A stretch of 64,000 nucleotides of DNA. Origin: Bacteroidales bacterium (lineage in GTDB: Bacteria; Planctomycetota; Planctomycetia; Gemmatales; Gemmataceae). The translations under genes and the position numbers were made by a program. Every line of letters starts with the position of its first letter. The first letter of the stretch is position 1. The notes below the pieces were generated by a model. The model did no database searches and had not been told where the DNA came from. It saw only the letters and a list, made by a program, of their open reading frames with translations. The stretch is from positions 1-64,000 of the forward strand of contig JAIXLE010000004.1 of the NCBI GenBank assembly GCA_026931725.1, read 5' to 3'. Positions 62,670-64,000 of the stretch are shown piece after piece.

Positions 62670-62978
62670 TCATGGTACCCCGTTTGCCCGTTTATCCTGG
62701 ATTTTCTCTTTATAGTGCTTGATCTGTTGACTGGCTTTGTCGACAGCCTGATTCACGGCTGCTTGCAAGTCTTCGGATTTGCCATGTGCCACAAATTTGT
62801 GGGAGTGTTCTGCCGAGGCGACGATTTCGACATCCTTCTCCGCGTGTTGGAGGTCGACCGTCACGTCGATGAATGTTAAACGCTCGAAGAAATGAAGGAG
62901 TTTTTCCACCTTAGCGGTGATTTCACTTTGCAATTCTTCGTTCAGATGCCCATGTCGGGCGGACACTTTCACCTGCAC
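62670..62978 (-). CDS. hpf: Ribosome hibernation promoting factor / RaiA family
   Basis: The 102-residue short HPF starts MQVKVSARHGHLNEELQSEI. ITAKVEKLLHFFERLTFIDVTVD and AVDKASQQIKHYKEK match the double-stranded-RNA-binding-like fold that sits in the ribosomal A/P channel and inactivates ribosomes under starvation. No C-terminal dimerisation domain is present, so it is the short type. It is first in the run hpf-EIIA-HPr-EI. Confidence 0.9.
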   Translation of the reverse strand: MQVKVSARHGHLNEELQSEITAKVEKLLHFFERLTFIDVTVDLQHAEKDVEIVASAEHSHKFVAHGKSEDLQAAVNQAVDKASQQIKHYKEKIQDKRANGVP

Positions 62979-63265
62979 CGCTGAACCTCTGTTCTAGCCA
63001 GTCCGCAGTTCGGTAGCATTTACCGAATACCGAGACTGAGGGAGGAATTATCGAACCCAAACCATGAACAACAAGACCCACATTCTACGACGATGGCCTC
63101 AGACCCGCAACGGAACGCTAGCGCGGAATCTGTCGGAAAGCGAAATCCCGACTCTTTCGCAATACAAAATTAGCCACATTCCGCTCAAATTCCCGTTCAG
63201 CTGACCGGCTGATGAGGATGATTGTTCCTCGGTGATGCTCTGCGGCATAGAAAAGACAATGCCAT
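62979..63265. other. Intergenic region upstream of hpf
   Basis: These 287 bp hold no gene. An inverted repeat, TTCGGTA-gcatt-TACCGAA, sits at 63009-63027, about 30 bp before the hpf start, in the expected promoter/leader zone. A possible T-run-free hairpin GAGGA...TCCTC lies near 63210. Short frames here overlap the HlyD gene and are not supported. Confidence 0.4.
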
Positions 63266-64000
63266 TTACTCCCCAGCTTTCATCCGCACACGCACTCGCT
63301 GGCCGATCCATAATCCACTCGGTGATTCCAATTCAATCACACACTCGACGGTTCGGACATCATTGATCTCACCCGGATCGAGCAGGAAGGATCGTTTCTG
63401 AGCCACCCACGGTGCAAGCCCCGATACGCGGCCATTCCAAATGGGGCCATCACTTCGGCTTTCATCTTGAATCTGGGTTTTCATCCCGACGCGAACCCGG
63501 CTCAAGAACTCCTGTTCGACTTCCGCCCGAATCACATACGGCCCCGCTGGCGCGAAGACTATCGGCGGTATTGGGGAAGCAGGACTCACCATGCCCCCGA
63601 CCGCGGCTTGCACCCGGAGGATGGTGCCATCGGTTGGGGCCATCACGACCGTTTCCCGCACGGCCTGCTGGGCCAAGGCCAGATCCGCTTCGGCCGCTTG
63701 TAACCGCGCACGCGCCACACGGACTTTCCATTCGGGGTCCAATTGGCGTAAATCCGCAACCTGCCCGCGTTCCGCGGCTTCCAATGCCACGAGTTCTTTG
63801 ATGCGGGCTTGAATCGCCGCGAGTTCCGCTTTCCCCAAGGGGGTCACGGCACTTTGTTCCTGACGTTGTTGCAGAAGGCTGCGGGCCGCTTCCACTCGTG
63901 CCACGGCTGCCATCAGTAATTGATCGCGGGCTGCCAACTGATCGGGATACCGCCTGGCATCCTGTTCCGCGGAGTGTAGGTCGACACGGGCAATCTCAAG
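63266..64000 (-). CDS. HlyD/membrane-fusion-type periplasmic adaptor protein (5' end outside window)
   Basis: The frame is open from the window edge to the stop at 63266, so the N-terminal membrane anchor is missing. The visible 244 residues begin in a long Ala/Arg/Glu-rich coiled-coil hairpin (QLAARDQLLMAAVARVEAAR and onward). They continue through the lipoyl half-motif AQQAVRETVVMAPTDGTILRVQAAVGG and end in the beta-barrel domain (YVIRAEVEQEFLSRVRVGMK, GQRVRVRMKAGE). Such adaptors join an inner-membrane exporter (ABC, MFS or RND) to an outer-membrane channel. The partner genes are outside the window. Confidence 0.85.
   Translation of the reverse strand, partial: LEIARVDLHSAEQDARRYPDQLAARDQLLMAAVARVEAARSLLQQRQEQSAVTPLGKAELAAIQARIKELVALEAAERGQVADLRQLDPEWKVRVARARLQAAEADLALAQQAVRETVVMAPTDGTILRVQAAVGGMVSPASPIPPIVFAPAGPYVIRAEVEQEFLSRVRVGMKTQIQDESRSDGPIWNGRVSGLAPWVAQKRSFLLDPGEINDVRTVECVIELESPSGLWIGQRVRVRMKAGE

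Noticed and set aside
63099-63311. 70-codon minus-strand frame near the right end
   Set aside because: It overlaps the stop end of the HlyD-type gene in another frame and lacks any motif.
1-64000. tRNA, rRNA and CRISPR arrays
   Set aside because: No cloverleaf with a clear T-loop, no rRNA-like block and no regularly spaced short repeat was seen by eye; a covariance-model scan would be needed to exclude a tRNA fully.

Overview
This 64 kb window comes from the chromosome of a planctomycete, most likely a Gemmata-like member. The evidence is a DUF1559 gene with a prepilin-like N-terminus, a PVC-type heme-binding dehydrogenase, a cell-surface protein opening with a planctomycete LEQLENR-type motif, a TIGR03790 protein, and an RNase E/G with a huge charged insertion. 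No rRNA, tRNA or CRISPR array was recognised.

Layout. 1-6.6 kb: edge of a Nudix-type gene, a DSD1-type PLP enzyme, serine acetyltransferase, a proline-rich lipoprotein with a degenerate phosphatase-like domain, a Cys/Met-metabolism PLP enzyme and a fumarylacetoacetate-hydrolase family protein. 6.6-10.3 kb, minus strand: 6-phosphogluconate dehydrogenase, an exported beta-propeller lactonase and GluQ-RS. 10.4-11.5 kb: a small AT-rich two-gene cassette (72-aa protein plus nucleotidyltransferase-like protein) flanked by a perfect 22-bp direct repeat. 11.5-12.8 kb: a TIGR03790 protein.

12.8-33.1 kb is the centrepiece. It is a single minus-strand run of seven genes ordered pfaD - pfaA-like - pfaC-like (with an embedded AT) - oleA - oleB - oleC - oleD. 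It joins a polyunsaturated-fatty-acid/secondary-lipid synthase directly to a complete head-to-head olefin pathway. The simplest reading is one operon: the iterative PKS/FAS makes an unsaturated acyl chain, OleA condenses two chains, OleD reduces the product, OleC closes a beta-lactone and OleB decarboxylates it to a very long-chain (poly)olefin. No phosphopantetheinyl transferase is present in the window. deoC diverges from this operon.

34.2-40.1 kb, minus strand, is a carotenoid-type operon: two CrtI/CrtN-family desaturases, an acyltransferase and a GT2 glycosyltransferase, with a PD-(D/E)XK-like gene wedged between the desaturases. A glycosylated, acylated carotenoid (C30 staphyloxanthin-like) is inferred. 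40.4-44.4 kb: an SGNH hydrolase with FG-GAP repeats and a Tat-like exported esterase, meeting end to end.

44.5-47.1 kb: a DUF1559 gene cut by a 1,346-bp ISAzo13-type insertion sequence. The insertion point, target duplication and restored reading frame can all be read directly. 47.5-52.7 kb: glycine cleavage operon gcvT-gcvH-(Uma2)-gcvPA-gcvPB, preceded by an intrinsic terminator only about 22 nt before gcvT. 52.8-55.8 kb: a heme-binding dehydrogenase. 55.9-59.7 kb: DUF2344 protein and RNase E/G. 60-63 kb: hpf - EIIA - HPr - EI, a PTS phosphorelay with no permease in view. The window ends inside a HlyD-type membrane-fusion protein.

Start codons were moved inward from the longest frame wherever a better ribosome binding site, a signal peptide or the family N-terminus supported it. 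All functional calls come from reading motifs by eye; no database search was possible.
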